A stretch of 64,000 bases of DNA. It comes from CAIRTM01 sp963723235 (GTDB lineage Bacteria; Desulfobacterota; WTBG01; CAIYCZ01; CAIRTM01). The stretch lies in the NCBI GenBank assembly GCA_963723235.1, contig CAVRPV010000011.1, positions 186,001 to 250,000 of the forward strand, written 5' to 3'. The notes beneath the pieces were generated by a model. It was not told the DNA's origin. It made no database searches and saw nothing but the letters and a program-made list of their open reading frames with translations. Position numbers and translations under genes: made by a program. This document shows, piece by piece, positions 36,560 to 45,592 of this stretch (within the stretch, counting starts at the first letter, position 1; every line of letters begins with the position of its first letter).

Positions 36560-36751
36560 TCACGGCCGTAAGCGGATTCCCGGTAAAGGGCCTATCACGC
36601 CGAAAACACTCAGCAGCCATAGAATCACAGCCACAACCACGACGATATTCAGAATGTTCTTTATTTTGCTATCCATCGGTATGTAATTGTTCACCAGCCA
36701 CAGAAGCACCCCGACGACAATCAGTGTAATAATTACTTGAATAAACGGCAT
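36560..36751 (-). CDS. Thivi_2564-family small membrane protein
   Basis: A 63-residue protein with two helices, residues 3-20 (FIQVIITLIVVGVLLWLV) and 33-52 (NILNIVVVVAVILWLLSVFG), joined by NNYIPMDSKIK. This matches the Thivi_2564 family, function unknown, common next to BON and CsbD genes. GAAAGGAT precedes the ATG. Confidence 0.75.
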   Translation of the reverse strand: MPFIQVIITLIVVGVLLWLVNNYIPMDSKIKNILNIVVVVAVILWLLSVFGVIGPLPGIRLRP

Positions 36752-36902
36752 AGTTTTTATCCTTTCCTGTTGCGTAACTCCCGGCAGCTATTATAAAAAA
36801 AAGCGAGTAGCAGCAATGCTTGAACAGAGTCCATCCGGGACATTGGGCAAGGCATGCAAAACAGTTACATTCGTTGCATGCCCCTGCCGCCTGTCCGTGT
36901 TG

Positions 36903-37442
36903 TTAAAAACGCCAGTTGACCAGGACCATACCCGGCGCCACCTCATCCGGGAAATTGGTGAACCATTTATTTGTGGGGATAAGATTTAAAATGCCGATTT
37001 GCACGCCCGTTGTCGCCGAAGCGGCATAATTGACAATGCCGATCTGAACTCCCTTAAGATGCCCGGCATAATTCACACCGCCAAGCTGAACTCCCTTCAT
37101 CGAGCCCTCGACATAGTCAACAATACCCACCTGCCCCCCAAGCATGCTTCCCTTCGCATAGTTAACAGCTCCGAGCTGGAAACCCTTGTAGCTGTCCGAG
37201 TAGTTGAGCAGCAGGCCCAGTGCAAAGCCCTTGCTGGTGCCGGTAAATCCGTTGACAATGCCCAGGGCCAGCGATGATTGCGGGTTCTCGCCCCAGATGT
37301 TGAGCGACAAACCTTCAATCCGCGTGGTTCTGTCATAAATTGCTATATCCGGAGTAAGGCTGAGCTGTATCGGTTTTGATGCCATCGCCTGTCCGACTGC
37401 CATGAAAATTCCAAGACATGTGAGTAAGAGTATCTTTTTCAT
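36903..37442 (-). CDS. LA_2272-type surface repeat protein
   Basis: A 179-residue exported protein with a signal peptide (1-21, ending AMAS). Its body is built of about six repeats of 15-22 residues with the core G.Q.G.VNYA.G (for example GFQLGAVNYAKGS, GVQLGGVNYAGHL, GVQIGIVNYAAS). It ends in VLVNWRF, a terminal aromatic residue compatible with outer-membrane insertion. Such repeats occur in the LA_2272 family of Leptospira and relatives, probably forming a beta-structured surface element. Function unknown. GGAG precedes the ATG. Confidence 0.75.
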   Translation of the reverse strand: MKKILLLTCLGIFMAVGQAMASKPIQLSLTPDIAIYDRTTRIEGLSLNIWGENPQSSLALGIVNGFTGTSKGFALGLLLNYSDSYKGFQLGAVNYAKGSMLGGQVGIVDYVEGSMKGVQLGGVNYAGHLKGVQIGIVNYAASATTGVQIGILNLIPTNKWFTNFPDEVAPGMVLVNWRF

Positions 37443-37464
37443 TGTTTATCTCCTTGAGTGTTGT

Positions 37465-37587
37465 TTAGTTCATGACCGGTGCAAAAACAGTTTTCTCTTT
37501 TTTCTGCTTCCTCTTCTCCTTGAGTGACAGATGACCTTTCTTCTGCTCTTCACGTTTGCCCTTGTCTTTTTTGCCTTTGTCTCCCAT
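37465..37587 (-). CDS. Small lysine-rich protein
   Basis: A 40-residue very basic protein (MGDKGKKDKGKREEQKK, then LSLKEKRKQKKEK). Very similar short proteins occur in many bacteria, often in stress clusters; function unknown. GAGG at the right distance precedes the ATG at 37587. Longer upstream frames are not supported. Confidence 0.65.
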   Translation of the reverse strand: MGDKGKKDKGKREEQKKGHLSLKEKRKQKKEKTVFAPVMN

Positions 37588-37685
37588 GCCTGGTTCCTCG
37601 ATTCTTTTTATTGTTGACGTCAAACACGGCACATGCGACCTTCGGCCGCTGCGCCCGGGTGTCATTCCACCCATGGTACTCATCA

Positions 37686-39165
37686 TCAAAAAATATATTT
37701 CTCGCATATCCTGCGGTAATGGTAGCCGTAGATTGCAAAGGTGACGGCCAGGGGCAGCAGTCGGGGTCTGCTGAAAAAAGTCCACAGCAGCAGGTGCCAG
37801 TAAAGGAACCGTTCTCTGCCCAGCACGCCGAGCCGAAGGGCGGAGCGCAGCAGCGCAAGCACGCGCTGCCGGTTCACCGGCAGGCTGCATGCGGGCATGC
37901 TGATCTCCCGCAACAATTTTCTGACGCGCCGGTAGTAGTTTTTTGGGGCATAAATCTGCCGCATGAGCGACTGGTACCCTTGCGCCAGTCTGTCCCGGCC
38001 CATGCCGGGGATAATGTTGGTGGTTCCGTCAACGTTATCTCCGGAACCCGTATCCACAATCCGGTTTTCTTTTTTCAGACGTTCAAACAGACGTGTTCCC
38101 GGAGGGGCCTGCAGCATGCCGACCATGGCGGTGACGATACCGCTTTGCTGAATGAAATCAACCTGGCGCTGAAAAATTGAGGGCGTATCGCTGTCAAAGC
38201 CGACGATAAAGCCGCCCATAACCTGCAGCCCGGACACGGTGAATAGTTTTGACGTTGTGCAAAAGGTCGCGATTGCGATTTTGTGTTTTATGGCATTCCG
38301 CAAGGGAGCGGTCATCCGGGCGACTCAATGCCGATAAAAACTGAATCAAAGCCGGCCCGGACCATCATGGCCAGAAGGTCAGGATCATCGGCCAGGTTGA
38401 TCGAGGCTTCCGTCATAAAGACACACCCGCGTTTATCCCGGCGCCAGTCGATCAGCGCGGGCAGCAGCTGAGTTTTAAGGTAGTGGCGTTGGCGATAAAA
38501 TTGTCGTCGACAAAGAAAATACCGTTGCGCCAGCCCGAAGCATAGATGCAGTCAAGCTCGGCGATGACCTGCTGCGGTGTTTTCATGCGTGAACGGTGGC
38601 CGAACAGGGACGTCACATTGCAGAATTCGCAGTTGAAGGGGCATCCGCGCGAAAACTGTACGCTCATGGATGCATACCGGTTCGTGCGCACGAGGTCCCA
38701 TGCGGGCAGGGGGCTTGCCTGCAGATCGCAGTGGCCTGAAGCACGGTAGCATTTTTGCGTCTGCCCGTTTTGCACGTCAGCCAGAAAAGCCGGCAGCGTC
38801 AGCTCGGCCTCATCGAGCACGAGATGATCAGCCTCCGGGAATGCATCAGGTTCAGCGGTGAAAAGCGGGCCGCCGGCAACAACGCGCTTTCCCGCCCCGG
38901 CGCAGCGGGCAATGACCTGCCGGGCCGATGTGCGCTGAATTGCCATGGCCCCCACAAAGACCATATCCGCCCAGGCAAGGTCCCTGTCCCGGAGACGCTC
39001 CACGTTCATATCCACCAGGCGTTTTTCCCATTCCGCGGGCAGCAGGGCTGCAACGGTGAGCAGGCCGAGCGGAGGGAATGCCGCCTTTTTACCGATAAAG
39101 CTCAAGGCGTAGGAGAACGACCAGAACGTATCCGGAATCTTCGGGTAGAGAAGCAAAATATTCAT
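37686..39165 (-). pseudogene. B12-binding-type radical SAM protein with DUF4070, frameshifted
   Basis: Radical SAM enzyme of about 490 residues when rebuilt. The N-terminal B12-binding-like domain begins MNILLLYPKIPDTFWSFSYA. The radical SAM core has the cluster motif CPFNCEFC near residue 180 and VDDNFIAN near 222. The C-terminal DUF4070 region ends near YYRRVRKLLRE. Frame changes are needed near 38465, 38305 and 38255 to join the pieces (for example TLKTQLLPALIDW and SVFIGIESPDDRSLAE). Related proteins include hopanoid methylases, but the substrate here is unknown. AAGGAG precedes the start. Two LuxR-type regulators lie upstream. Confidence 0.75.
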
Positions 39166-39185
39166 GAGTGCGGAACTCCTTTGTG

Positions 39186-39824
39186 TCAGCGGCTCTTTTC
39201 CGCTGGTAAAATTTTTCGCAGGGCCAGCTTGTGCAAAAGGCTGTCCGTGTGGCGCTGCACGGCACAGGGTCTGATTTTAAGCCTGCAGGCGATCTCATCA
39301 TTGCTGAGCCCCTCGCCGGCGCACTCAATAATTTTTTTCTCTCGTGCGGTCAGCTTAACCTCTTTCTCATGCAGTCGCCCTGTTTTGCTTCGTACGGCGT
39401 GTTCAACAATATGGGAAAAGAGCGAGCCCGGAAGGCGCTCAGGCAGAACGTGTTCACCGTCCGCAACGGATCTGATTGTTTCCAGAACCTCTTCAAGGGG
39501 CTCATCCTTATTAATAAACCCGCAGGCCCCGGCCTTAATAAAAGCTTCAATTTCTTCACGCACGGGAAATAAATCCATCACGATGATTACGTGTCCGGAC
39601 GTTTCACGGCTCAGTTTTTCGGTTACGCGCAGACTGTTTTGAGCATTCAGGCTCACATCCAGCAGCACCACGCTGTTTTTGCATTCAGCAAGCGAAGCCG
39701 CAATATGCTCAACGTCGGCAGCCGCTTTTATTACGTTGATGTCAGGCTGGCGGTTGAGAAGCCTTTCAATGCCATTCAGCAGAAAAGGATTATCTTCAAC
39801 AAGCAGCACTTTTATTGTATGCAC
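39186..39824 (-). CDS. NarL/FixJ-family response regulator, intact receiver
   Basis: Receiver plus LuxR-type helix-turn-helix protein of about 212 residues. The receiver begins TIKVLLVEDNPFLLNG, with the phospho-acceptor Asp in VVLLDVSLN and the conserved Lys in GFINKDEP. The DNA-binding domain has LTAREKKIIECAGEGLSNDEIACRLKI near the end. A GTG at 39824 preceded by GAGG is the most likely start; a longer frame to 39902 exists. It lies 20 bases upstream of the radical SAM gene on the same strand and may be co-transcribed. It is a paralogue of the regulator at 40113-40784. No kinase is adjacent. Confidence 0.82.
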   Translation of the reverse strand: MHTIKVLLVEDNPFLLNGIERLLNRQPDINVIKAAADVEHIAASLAECKNSVVLLDVSLNAQNSLRVTEKLSRETSGHVIIVMDLFPVREEIEAFIKAGACGFINKDEPLEEVLETIRSVADGEHVLPERLPGSLFSHIVEHAVRSKTGRLHEKEVKLTAREKKIIECAGEGLSNDEIACRLKIRPCAVQRHTDSLLHKLALRKILPAEKSR

Positions 39825-40112
39825 GACAGTACCTCGGCGCGGAGTATGAAGCATTGCATGGCTCCTGTCCGGTATTGATTTTTGCGCACGGCTCACGCGC
39901 ATGCTTTTCTATTCTGCTTCTTAGCAGTATGGGATATTTGTTGCGGAAAGGTAATCGGCCAAAGGAGTGAAAAAGGAATTAGTTCTTTTGGGGGGGGTAT
40001 CAGCAGGTGCGTATAAAAAGAAGTGAATCGAGTCAGGACCCGAGCGGGCGAGCGCCTGCATGAATACAACGTCGTGTCCTGAGGGTAGAGAACCTCCGAC
40101 TGGCAGCAGTGT

Positions 40113-40784
40113 TCAGTCTGGGATGTTCTTGTTTGAGTCTATTTGAGTGTGAGAATAGGCTGCTACCTGCAGGCGGGAGTGCAGGGCGAGCTTTTCGAGG
40201 ATATTATGTACATGGCTCTTGACGGTGTGGGTGGCAAGGTTGAGGCTGCGGGCAATGTCCTTGTTGCTCATGCCCTGCGCGATCAAAGCGACTATCTCCT
40301 GCTCACGCCTGGTCATTTTGACCGCGTCCTTAATCGGAGGCAGGTTGCCGGCTTTAACGACAGTATCGATTATCTGGGAAAAAAGAGAGTTGGTCAGGGG
40401 ATCGGGGAGCACCTTTTCTCCGTTCGCCACAGCCCGTATGGTGTTGATAAAATCATCAAGGGTTGCATTGCTTACAATAAAGCCGCTGACACCGGCCTGC
40501 ACAAACTCCATGACGTCGGTTTGGCCGGGCATCAGGTCCATCACGACCATTTTAACGTCCGGGTGCTCTTTTTTAATTTTTTTCATCACCTGCAGGCAGC
40601 TTTGCTTTTGAAGACCCCTGTTCAGCAGGGCAACCTGGGGATTCAGGCGCAGCGCTTCAAGCGCTGCCCTGGAGGACCCGGCAGCTGAAAGGACCTTAAC
40701 GCCGCCGATTTCCGCCAGCATGGCAACGAGGCCTTCGCGCAAAACGCGATTGTCCTCTATGATGATCAGGCTGATCTGTTTCAT
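40113..40784 (-). CDS. NarL/FixJ-family regulator with degenerate receiver
   Basis: Receiver plus LuxR-type DNA-binding protein of 223 residues, start chosen at MKQISLIIIEDN (40784). The C-terminal domain is canonical (MTRREQEIVALIAQGMSNKDIARSLNLATHTVKSH). The receiver lacks key residues: the phospho-acceptor Asp is Asn55 (VALLNRGLQ), and the conserved Lys of the G-F/Y-x-x-K motif is Ser (GFIVSNAT). The acidic pair (EDN) remains. It therefore probably works without phosphorylation, responding to another signal or heterodimerising with its neighbour. A divergent leader with a terminator and the helicase gene follow upstream. Confidence 0.82.
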   Translation of the reverse strand: MKQISLIIIEDNRVLREGLVAMLAEIGGVKVLSAAGSSRAALEALRLNPQVALLNRGLQKQSCLQVMKKIKKEHPDVKMVVMDLMPGQTDVMEFVQAGVSGFIVSNATLDDFINTIRAVANGEKVLPDPLTNSLFSQIIDTVVKAGNLPPIKDAVKMTRREQEIVALIAQGMSNKDIARSLNLATHTVKSHVHNILEKLALHSRLQVAAYSHTQIDSNKNIPD

Positions 40785-40921
40785 CTGTGATGTATTCAGT
40801 ATTCGATAGTGATGAAAACGTGTAGATGCCAGTGCATATGGGGAAAAATAGCAGGGGCAGATGCCGCGAACTGTCAAGTTTAAAAGTTCAGAGAAAATAA
40901 TACAGAGCCAAATAAAAACAG

Positions 40922-41064
40922 TTGACATTTTGATAATTATAGTTTAAATCTGTTATCAAGTTTGAAACCCTTCAGCATTTCGCTGAAAATCTAATCTGAA
41001 ATCCCGTAAGTTTTAAATCTAAAGCCCCGAGGATTTTAAATTAAATCCGCAGGGCTTTTTTTTT
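40922..41064 (+). ncRNA. Candidate small RNA or attenuated leader upstream of the DEAD-box gene
   Basis: A promoter-like TTGACA (40922-40927) with TAAATC 17 bases on points rightward. The transcript would contain a hairpin (TTCAGC 40971-40976, GCTGAA 40982-40987) and a strong rho-independent terminator: AAGCCC and GGATTT (41022-41036) pair with AAATCC and GGGCTT (41043-41057), followed by nine T ending at 41064. No plus-strand gene lies upstream for this terminator to serve. It is therefore either the end of a roughly 110-base small RNA or an attenuator in the helicase leader, 150 bases before its ATG. Confidence 0.45.
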
Positions 41065-41214
41065 GCAGACGGCACCCCTGCATCATGATGGAAGGAGCAG
41101 CACACATCCCGCAGTAGACACATATACCGGACCGGCCGGATGCCGACACAGTTTATTTTGAATCACATACCAACACAACAGTAACACGACCAAAACAAGA
41201 AAGAAGAACATACA

Positions 41215-42480
41215 ATGAATTTTAATGATTTCAATTTTCACGCAACAATACGCGCCAATATTCAGGCGCTTAACTACAAAGAGCCGACACCGATTCAGGC
41301 GCAGACAATAGCGCCGATATTGAACGGCAGCGATGTCATGGGCCTGGCCCAGACCGGCACCGGTAAAACCGCCGCGTTTGTGCTGCCCATACTGCAGCAG
41401 CTCATGCAGGGACCCCGCAGAAAAGTCAGGGCCCTGATTATAGCTCCTACCCGCGAGCTGACCGAGCAGACCAATAAGGTTATCGCCCAGCTGGGCCGCG
41501 GCACCGGGGTGCGCAGCATGAGCATCTACGGCGGCGTCAGCATGCAGCCCCAGATTATGGCGATTAAGCGCGGAGTGGAAATAATCTGCGCCTGCCCCGG
41601 TCGTTTGCTTGACCATATTCAGCGCGGCACGATTAATGTTTCTAATATCGACATGCTGGTGCTGGATGAGGCTGATCACATGTTTGACATGGGCTTTCTG
41701 CCTGATATTAAAAAAATAATCCGCGCGGTGCCTGAGAAGCGCCAGACCCTGCTGTTTTCCGCGACCATGCCTGAGGACATCCGCCGTTTGACCGCTACCG
41801 TGCTGAATAATCCGGTACGGGTGCAGATCGGACATACGGCGCCGATAGAATCGGTGTCGCATGTATTCTATCCGGTTCAGACGGCCCGTAAAACAGACTT
41901 GCTGAAGACGCTGCTGGCTGCCGGTCCGACCGGACCGGTGCTGGTATTCGCCCGCACGAAAATGCGCGCCAAGAATATCGCGCAGCAGCTTGAGAATGCG
42001 GGTTATCGGGCCACGGCCCTGCACGGCAACCTGTCGCAAAATAATCGCCAGAAAGCCCTGGATGGATTCGGACGCGGCACGTATAAAATACTGGTTGCAA
42101 CCGATGTCGCCGCCCGCGGTATTGATGTGCGCGACATTTCACATGTCATCAACTACGATATTCCCGATACTGTTGATGCCTATACGCACCGCACGGGCCG
42201 CACGGGCCGCGCCAGCGCAACCGGGGAAGCCTTCACGTTTGTCACCGGCAGTGACAGCGGTACGGCCGGTTCAATCAAGCGGATGCTTGGCGAGCGTGTT
42301 CAGCACGGGCGTATAGAAGGTTTCGCAGTCGACACATCCGAGGCACCGGAACGTCCGCGCCGCCAGACGTTTAAACCACGTCGCGCGTCGGCCAATTCAA
42401 AACCCGCCAGGAAGCATGATAGCCGCCCCGGAGACAAGAGCCGCTTTTCAGGCCGACGAGCCCCTCAGCACGCCGCATAA
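41215..42480 (+). CDS. DEAD-box RNA helicase, RhlE-like
   Basis: ATP-dependent RNA helicase of 421 residues. All motifs are present in order: Q motif (ANIQALNYKEPTPIQAQT), I (AQTGTGKTAA), Ia (PTRELTEQ), II (VLDEADHMFD), III (FSATMP), IV (LVFARTK), V (VATDVAARGIDV) and VI (YTHRTGRTGRA). The C-terminal tail from about 375 is short, basic and Arg/Ser-rich (RPRRQTFKPRRAS), typical of RhlE-type enzymes in cold adaptation, ribosome assembly or RNA decay. The ribosome site is weak. A terminator in the leader suggests attenuation, as may occur for cold-inducible helicases. Confidence 0.92.
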   Translation: MNFNDFNFHATIRANIQALNYKEPTPIQAQTIAPILNGSDVMGLAQTGTGKTAAFVLPILQQLMQGPRRKVRALIIAPTRELTEQTNKVIAQLGRGTGVRSMSIYGGVSMQPQIMAIKRGVEIICACPGRLLDHIQRGTINVSNIDMLVLDEADHMFDMGFLPDIKKIIRAVPEKRQTLLFSATMPEDIRRLTATVLNNPVRVQIGHTAPIESVSHVFYPVQTARKTDLLKTLLAAGPTGPVLVFARTKMRAKNIAQQLENAGYRATALHGNLSQNNRQKALDGFGRGTYKILVATDVAARGIDVRDISHVINYDIPDTVDAYTHRTGRTGRASATGEAFTFVTGSDSGTAGSIKRMLGERVQHGRIEGFAVDTSEAPERPRRQTFKPRRASANSKPARKHDSRPGDKSRFSGRRAPQHAA

Positions 42481-42551
42481 CGCTGCACAATCAGCCGGGG
42501 CTGCCGCAGTCTGATGGTCATTGGACTGTAGCGGTGGCGCCGGCAAGGCAA

Positions 42552-42580
42552 CCAATGCATGGGTGAAATCCATGCATTGG
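42552..42580. terminator. Hairpin after the DEAD-box gene
   Basis: CCAATGCATGG and CCATGCATTGG form a perfect 11 bp stem around GTGAAAT, inside an outer GGCGC/GCGCC pair. There is no T-run on the plus strand, so it may stabilise the helicase mRNA 3' end rather than terminate on its own. Confidence 0.4.
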
Positions 42581-42594
42581 CAGCGCCAAAAAAA

Positions 42595-42624
42595 TTGACA
42601 TTGCGTTCAACTTAATAGTACTAT
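42595..42624 (+). promoter_or_regulatory. Sigma70 promoter for the CBS-domain gene
   Basis: TTGACA (42595-42600), an 18-base spacer, then TACTAT (42619-42624). It lies about 45 bases before the GTG start at 42670. Confidence 0.6.
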
Positions 42625-42669
42625 TGGTGCACACATCAACGTCTGTTCCTATTCGCACAGGAGAGAGTC

Positions 42670-43275
42670 GTGAAAGTCGCACGCAGAATGGTCAGCAAGG
42701 TGATCACCATCACCTCCTCGGCTACCGTTAATGATGCCCTGCATCTTCTCCATCAAAACAATATTCGCCACCTGCCGGTCGTTGACCGGGAACAGTTTGT
42801 CGGCTTTGTGGCGGAGACCGATTTGCGGCAGGTGCTGCTCCTGCCCAGCGGTAATGATATCCGCATTAAAGACGTCATGAATAAAGACCCGATCACCATC
42901 GGGCCTGAGGAAAATCTGGAGGAAGCCGCCCGCCGTATCTATCAACACAAAATCGGCGGCCTGCCGGTTCTGGAAGATGGCAGGCTGGTGGGTATTGTAA
43001 CGGTCGGCGATATCCTGGCGGCCTTTATCGAAATCATGGGCGTGCTGCAGGCAAGCTCGCGTATCGATATTCAGCTGGGCGATGATCCCGAAGCCTTTGA
43101 AAGCGTTTCACGCATTATCAAGAAAAAAGGCGGGGATATCATCAGCGTGGGCATGGGTGATGTACAGGGATCCGATAAGAAATGTTATTTCTTCCGTCTG
43201 AATAAATGCGATGTCGACGTGATTGCCGAATCGTTGCGGCAGGGCGGGTTTGATGTAATGTCGGTCATTCAGTAG
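42670..43275 (+). CDS. Tandem CBS-domain protein with ACT-like C-terminus
   Basis: A 201-residue cytoplasmic protein. Two CBS domains cover about residues 5-60 and 68-125, with HLPVVDREQFVGFVAETDL and GGLPVLEDGRLVGIVTVGDI, an adenine-nucleotide sensing pair. The last 65 residues (RIDIQLGDDPEAF...FDVMSVIQ) look like an ACT-type regulatory domain, as in AcuB-like proteins. It starts with GTG after AGGAGAGAG. Its TAG stop is formed at the very edge of the palindromic repeat that follows. Likely a stand-alone energy or nucleotide sensor; target unknown. Confidence 0.85.
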   Translation: MKVARRMVSKVITITSSATVNDALHLLHQNNIRHLPVVDREQFVGFVAETDLRQVLLLPSGNDIRIKDVMNKDPITIGPEENLEEAARRIYQHKIGGLPVLEDGRLVGIVTVGDILAAFIEIMGVLQASSRIDIQLGDDPEAFESVSRIIKKKGGDIISVGMGDVQGSDKKCYFFRLNKCDVDVIAESLRQGGFDVMSVIQ

Positions 43276-43400
43276 CAGGCTGTTGAAAAACGCCCATCTG
43301 CTGCGTTGCGCTCGTCATTCGTCATTGCGGCGTACGGAAAAGTACGCCTCATTCCTCATAACTTCGCGCGCCTTGCATCTGCACATTTTTGAACAGCCTG
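43276..43400 (+). repeat. MITE-like palindromic repeat, copy 3
   Basis: A 125 bp element with ends CAGGCTGTTGAAAAA and TTTTTGAACAGCCTG. A central hairpin (GGCGTAC GGAAAA GTACGCC) and CATCTGC lie near both ends. It begins directly after the TAG of the CBS gene and is followed by TATAAAAAGATTTTTTT. The match to the reverse complement of copy 1 is close over the full length. Confidence 0.9.
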
Positions 43401-43487
43401 TATAAAAAGATTTTTTTAATACTCTGCAAGATGACGCACTCGTAACAAGTCCGGATGTGAAAAAAGTATCACAGCGAGGATATAAAC

Positions 43488-43883
43488 GTGGCTGCCCCCA
43501 AAAAACCGGTTGTGAGAAAAACAGGCGTTCCGATGCTGGAAGTGTTCACCAACCCGCATCCGGGGCGCTGCTACAGCATTGAGATCATTCAGCCCGAGTT
43601 CACCTCGGTGTGCCCCAAAACAGGACAGCCTGATTTCGGAACCCTTACCATTACCTACTCACCGGATGCACGTTGTCTGGAGTTGAAAAGCCTCAAGTAC
43701 TACCTGCAGCAGTACCGCAACCAGGGTATTTTTTACGAAGATATCACCAATCGGATTCTGGATGATCTGGTAGAGGCCTGCCGGCCGATGCAGATGCGGG
43801 TGCAAACCTGCTGGAGCGCACGGGGCGGTATCCGCACCAATGTAACGGCCGAGTACACGCAACCGGACAGCACCAAAAAATAG
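43488..43883 (+). CDS. queF: NADPH-dependent preQ0 reductase QueF
   Basis: Reduces 7-cyano-7-deazaguanine (preQ0) to preQ1 in queuosine synthesis. The 131-residue protein is of the short, YkvM-like type. The nucleophile Cys lies in FTSVCPKTGQPDFG (about residues 41-54), which also holds the catalytic Asp. The NADPH/substrate motif LELKSLKYYLQQYRNQGIFYE follows. The start is GTG at 43488 after GCGAGG. It is convergent with the CoA-disulfide reductase gene, and no other queuosine genes are seen nearby. Confidence 0.93.
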   Translation: MAAPKKPVVRKTGVPMLEVFTNPHPGRCYSIEIIQPEFTSVCPKTGQPDFGTLTITYSPDARCLELKSLKYYLQQYRNQGIFYEDITNRILDDLVEACRPMQMRVQTCWSARGGIRTNVTAEYTQPDSTKK

Positions 43884-43900
43884 TTCTTCCCCGCCGGACG

Positions 43901-45543
43901 CTATCCGTTTTTTACCAGCGCATAGGTTGTATACCCGCCGCTCAGGTTGCAGCATTCAAACCCGTTCTGTTTCAGGATGCGGGCCGCGATATAGCCGCGC
44001 AAGCCGACTGCGCAAAAAATCAGCAGGGGCCTGCGCGGCAGCTCTTCAAGACGGTTTCTCAGCTCATCAACCGGAATATTACGGGCGCCCTCAATAGAGC
44101 CGGCGGCGAATTCCGCAGGCGTGCGCACATCGAGCAGCTGATGGGTCTCACTCAGGCGCTCGATGTCATGCCATGAGGCCGACTGAACCCTGCCGCTTAG
44201 AATGTTTTCCGCCACAAAGCCGATCATGTTGACCGGATCCTTGGCCGAGCCGAACTGCGGCGCATAGGCCAGTTCAAGCCGGGTCAGGTCATGCACGCTC
44301 ATGCCGGCCCGGATAGCGGTTGCCAGCACGTCAATGCGCTTGTCAACACCTTCAAAGCCAACGGCCTGAGCGCCCAGAATGCGGCCATCAGGGCGGGAGA
44401 ACATCAGCTTCAGGGTCATCTGGGTTGCGCCGGGATAATAGCCGGCATGGTTCAGGGGATGAATCAGGGCTGTGGCGAAGGGCTGGTCTCCTGATGCCAG
44501 ATCTTTTTCCGCCAACCCGGTGCGGGCCGCGGCCATTCCGAACAGTCCGATAATTTCAGTACCCTGCACCGGAGCAAAGGCCCGGTCAGCTCCGCAGATA
44601 TTGTCGGCTGCCAGGCGGCCCTGGCGGTTGGCGGGTCCGGCCAGCGGCAGAAGGGTTTGGCCTCCGCTCACCAGGTGCCGTACTTCAATCGCATCACCCA
44701 CTGCGTAGATGCAGGGATCGGATGTTTGCAGGCGGTCATTGACCACAATGCCGCCGCTGTCTAGCGATTTCAAGCCCGGCAGCCCGGGCCAGGTCAACTT
44801 CCGGTTTGACTCCCAGGCCGGCTACAACCATGTCGCAGTTGATTTGGTCGCCGTTTTTGAGGTGCAGCACGAGTCCATCGTCTGCTGCGCGAATGTCCTG
44901 CAGGGCATTGCCCAGTCGCAGGTCAATGCCCTGCGCGCGCAGGTGCGCATGCAGCGCGGCGGCGATTTCAACATCAAGGTGTTTCATGACCTGAGGGCCG
45001 CGCTGAACAATGGTTACGCTGATGCCCAGACGGTGCAGGTTTTCTGCAACCTCAAGGCCGATAAAGCCTCCGCCGGCAATCACGGCCCTTTTTGGCGATT
45101 TTTCCCGGATGAACGCGATAATGGCGTCCATGTCCTGCATGGTGCGCAGGCCAAAAATCCCGGGCGGATTTCCGGAAACCGGCGGCAGCAGTGGTTGTGC
45201 GCCCGGTGCCAAAATGAGTGCGTCATAGTGCAGGGTTTCGCTTGCAGCGGATGTGTTGTCAACAACGAGTACTGTTTTAGCTGCGGGATCAATTTCCGTT
45301 GCCGTGGTTGAGGTGCTGAACTTCCACATTAAAGCGTTTGGAAAAGGCTGCAGCGCGGGTGACCAGCAGCGCATCCCGTTTGGGTATGACGGCGCTGATA
45401 TGGTAGGGCAGGCCGCAGTTGGCAAATGAGATGTAGGGCCCGCGCTCAATGACAATAATTCGAGCTTTTTCATTGAGCCGTCTGAGGCGGGCCGCCGCAG
45501 AAGCTCCGCCGGCAACGCCGCCTATGATAATAACTGTTTGCAT
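43901..45543 (-). pseudogene. CoA-disulfide reductase/NADH oxidase with rhodanese domain, frameshifted
   Basis: Flavin-dependent pyridine nucleotide-disulfide reductase with a C-terminal rhodanese (CoADR-RHD type), about 547 residues when rebuilt. The N-terminus has the FAD motif IIIGGVAGGASAAARLRR and the single redox Cys in SFANCGLPYH (about residue 43). The NAD domain has VIAGGGFIGLEVAENL. The C-terminal rhodanese has its Cys in LLIFCAVGLRGY. Frame changes are needed near 45300-45310 and near 44755-44765 (to join GLEIA to DSGGIVVND). Such enzymes keep CoA or persulfides reduced, or reduce polysulfide. All catalytic motifs are present, so the breaks could be sequence errors. Confidence 0.82.
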
Positions 45544-45592
45544 GCTGGATTCCTTTCCGTTGAAGGGCAGTTGCTGTCTACCGGGAGAATGT

